Shown piece by piece: positions 5,278 to 6,320 of a stretch of 6,320 bases of DNA (positions within the stretch are counted from its first letter, which is position 1; each line of letters starts with the position of its first letter). The notes under the pieces are model-generated. The model was given only the letters and a program-made list of their open reading frames with translations. It was not told the DNA's origin and searched no databases. The translations under genes were made by a program, and so were the position numbers. The stretch comes from Thermococci archaeon (GTDB lineage Archaea; Methanobacteriota_B; Thermococci; Methanofastidiosales; B48-G16): positions 1 to 6,320 of the forward strand of contig DAOVEQ010000063.1 of assembly GCA_030668905.1 (NCBI GenBank). Reading direction: 5' to 3'.

Positions 5278-5933
5278 TCCACTTCTACCCTCACAAGCTC
5301 TTTATCCCTGTACGTGTATATACCCTTATTCTGAATGTGTCTGCATGCAACTTCTATCCAGTATTCGTCTGCGTTTATCTCTTCCAGTTCGCTTATGTTT
5401 ATACTTTTTTTGTTTGTTTTCTCTAGGATATCAAAGATCATTGAAGATATGGGTTTTACTATGAGATCGATCTTCTTTTCATTTATGTACTCGTAAACGA
5501 CATATGCTGTGTCCTGATCTCTTTTTAGAGTATTTTTTATGTCATCTATTGTAATGCTCTGGGGTAATTTAGTCTCCATCTTTTTCTGTATGTAACTCGC
5601 AGCCATTCTTTCTAACTCCGATCTATTGAATGCTTTTACAAACTTTGAGAGGTCTATCTGAACGGTGAGATAAAGATCTGTTATTTTATATAATTTAGAG
5701 GGGGTGCCGCCTCTTGTATATATGTAGTTCACCAGCCCTGCCTCTTCTAATATCTCTAAATGCTTTGTTACGGTTGGCAAACTAAGATTCAGTACCTTAG
5801 ATATTGCAGAAGGTGTCATCCCCACCCTGTACCTCTGAAGGAGGAGTTCAATTATCTTTAACCTTGTCTCGTTTGTCAAAGAATATAGTACTGCCATTGC
5901 TTTTAGTGTGTCCCTCTTCGATATAGATACCAT
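5274..5933 (-). CDS. ArsR-like winged helix-turn-helix transcription regulator
   Basis: A 219-residue DNA-binding protein. Residues ~13-90 form a winged helix of the ArsR type: ETRLKIIELLLQRYRVGMTP, the recognition region SAISKVLNLSLPTVTKHLEI (42-61), then EEAGLVNY and a wing with TRGGTPSKLYKIT. The C-terminal ~125 residues (acidic/basic, helical, no ArsR metal-site cysteine pair; one Cys at 197) are of unknown role, perhaps dimerisation or sensing. The frame can be extended to a GTG at 5942, but I prefer ATG at 5933 because it overlaps the Yip1 stop as TGATG and has GGTG three bases upstream (5940-5937). Its own TGA overlaps the start of the next ORF by 4 bases. By position it is co-transcribed with the Yip1-type protein and probably controls its own operon or membrane-related genes (inference). 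Confidence 0.88.
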   Translation of the reverse strand: MVSISKRDTLKAMAVLYSLTNETRLKIIELLLQRYRVGMTPSAISKVLNLSLPTVTKHLEILEEAGLVNYIYTRGGTPSKLYKITDLYLTVQIDLSKFVKAFNRSELERMAASYIQKKMETKLPQSITIDDIKNTLKRDQDTAYVVYEYINEKKIDLIVKPISSMIFDILEKTNKKSINISELEEINADEYWIEVACRHIQNKGIYTYRDKELVRVEVE

Positions 5934-6320
5934 CAGCACCACTTAAAGAAGAAAAATGGGAATCCAGAGGAGATCAGGCCAAATGCCAAGAGTAACAGAT
6001 AAGGCATTATCACAGATATAAACGATCTCCCAAGATCCAATCCATATACCTCGCTTACAGATAAGGTTCTCAGTACAATAGACCAGATGAGTTTAACTAT
6101 CCCCATTGCCAGAAGTACAAAAAGCCCTGTTACAGGATAGATAATAAATACCAAAAGCCCCAACGTAAGAGAGATTGCTGTGATCTGTGAGTATCCAAAA
6201 GTACATAAAAGAGACTCAAAATCACCCAGACCCTTGAACACGTGTTTTGCCATTATGTGGCCTATCCCAGCGTTTATAATCCATGGAAAAAGAGAGTATA
6301 TTGCGTAGAATACCGCCATC
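5933..6320 (-). CDS. Yip1-domain integral membrane protein (5' end cut by window)
   Basis: The C-terminal 128 or more residues of a Yip1-family protein; the frame is open to the window edge, and the ATG at 6319 is unlikely to be the true start because family members usually have another membrane segment and a soluble stretch before it. Family features seen: PWIINAGIGHIMAK followed by FKGLGDFESLLCTFGYSQ, then hydrophobic segments at ~45-63 and 64-86, LIWSIVLRTLSVSEVYGLDL (77-96), and a last segment ~98-117. The tail is unusually rich in Phe (FPFFFFKWC). In eukaryotes Yip1 proteins act in vesicle traffic; the role of archaeal homologues is not established. Its TGA overlaps the regulator ATG by one base, making it the upstream partner in the cluster. 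Confidence 0.8.
   Translation of the reverse strand, partial: MAVFYAIYSLFPWIINAGIGHIMAKHVFKGLGDFESLLCTFGYSQITAISLTLGLLVFIIYPVTGLFVLLAMGIVKLIWSIVLRTLSVSEVYGLDLGRSFISVIMPYLLLLAFGLISSGFPFFFFKWC
5937..5940 (-). promoter_or_regulatory. Ribosome-binding site choosing the regulator start
   Basis: GGTG on the minus strand, three bases before the ATG at 5933. It supports this ATG over the upstream GTG codons at 5942 and 5939, which themselves form part of the site. Confidence 0.55.

Noticed and set aside
5157..5426. 89-codon plus-strand ORF across the regulator/amber ORF junction
   Set aside because: Antisense to the regulator's end and the next frame; Phe/Tyr-rich translation typical of a shadow.
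5934..5942. GTG start at 5942 for the regulator
   Set aside because: The ATG at 5933 has a GGTG site at the right distance and a TGATG junction; using the GTG would put the start inside that site.
1..6320. tRNA, rRNA, CRISPR array or insertion sequence
   Set aside because: No cloverleaf-like segment, regularly spaced repeats, transposase motifs or terminal inverted repeats were found on reading both strands by eye.

Overview
The window looks like an AT-rich archaeal chromosome segment. TATA-type promoter elements with A-rich flanks precede several genes. Ribosome-binding sites are mostly GGTGAT/GAGGTG, matching the anti-Shine-Dalgarno end of archaeal 16S rRNA. Genes are tightly packed, and the protein families (Yip1-type membrane protein, ArsR-like winged helix, short D-3-phosphoglycerate dehydrogenase without an ACT domain, small zinc-ribbon protein) suit Archaea, probably a euryarchaeal lineage. 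I cannot name the genus. No rRNA, tRNA, CRISPR array or insertion sequence is visible.

Layout. (1) Positions 1-540: a poorly conserved minus-strand stretch with a 71-codon ORF that has a perfect ribosome-binding site, followed by scattered coding-like fragments broken by stops and a frame change, perhaps a decayed gene. (2) 581-1723, minus: a two-gene operon, a double zinc-ribbon protein followed 9 bases later by a SerA-like dehydrogenase; the zinc-ribbon mRNA is probably nearly leaderless. (3) 1821-3395, minus: one large membrane-anchored protein of unknown function with three N-terminal membrane segments and a large outside domain; its first 15 codons are a triple 15-bp repeat. (4) 3396-3607: a divergent promoter region. 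(5) 3608-4744, plus: an iron-dependent alcohol dehydrogenase ending in a hairpin plus T-tract terminator that overlaps its stop codon. (6) 4814-6320, minus: a compact four-gene cluster, Yip1-family membrane protein (cut by the window edge), winged-helix regulator, a 98-codon ORF with an in-frame TAG at codon 19, and a 59-residue two-helix membrane protein. Neighbouring reading frames in this cluster overlap by 1, 4 and 13 bases.

The most notable observation is the amber-interrupted 98-codon ORF. It starts on an ATGA overlap with the regulator stop, continues in the same frame past TAG for 79 more codons, and ends inside the start of the next gene. The frame beyond TAG has no usual start codon for most of its length. 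It is therefore either read through (for example as pyrrolysine or by a suppressor), a recent nonsense mutation, or a sequencing error. All firmly recognised genes here stop with TGA or TAA, never TAG, which is compatible with a reassigned TAG but too small a sample to show it.

Functionally, the serA operon points to serine biosynthesis, the dehydrogenase to aldehyde/alcohol redox metabolism, and the last cluster to a membrane-linked regulatory unit of unknown signal.
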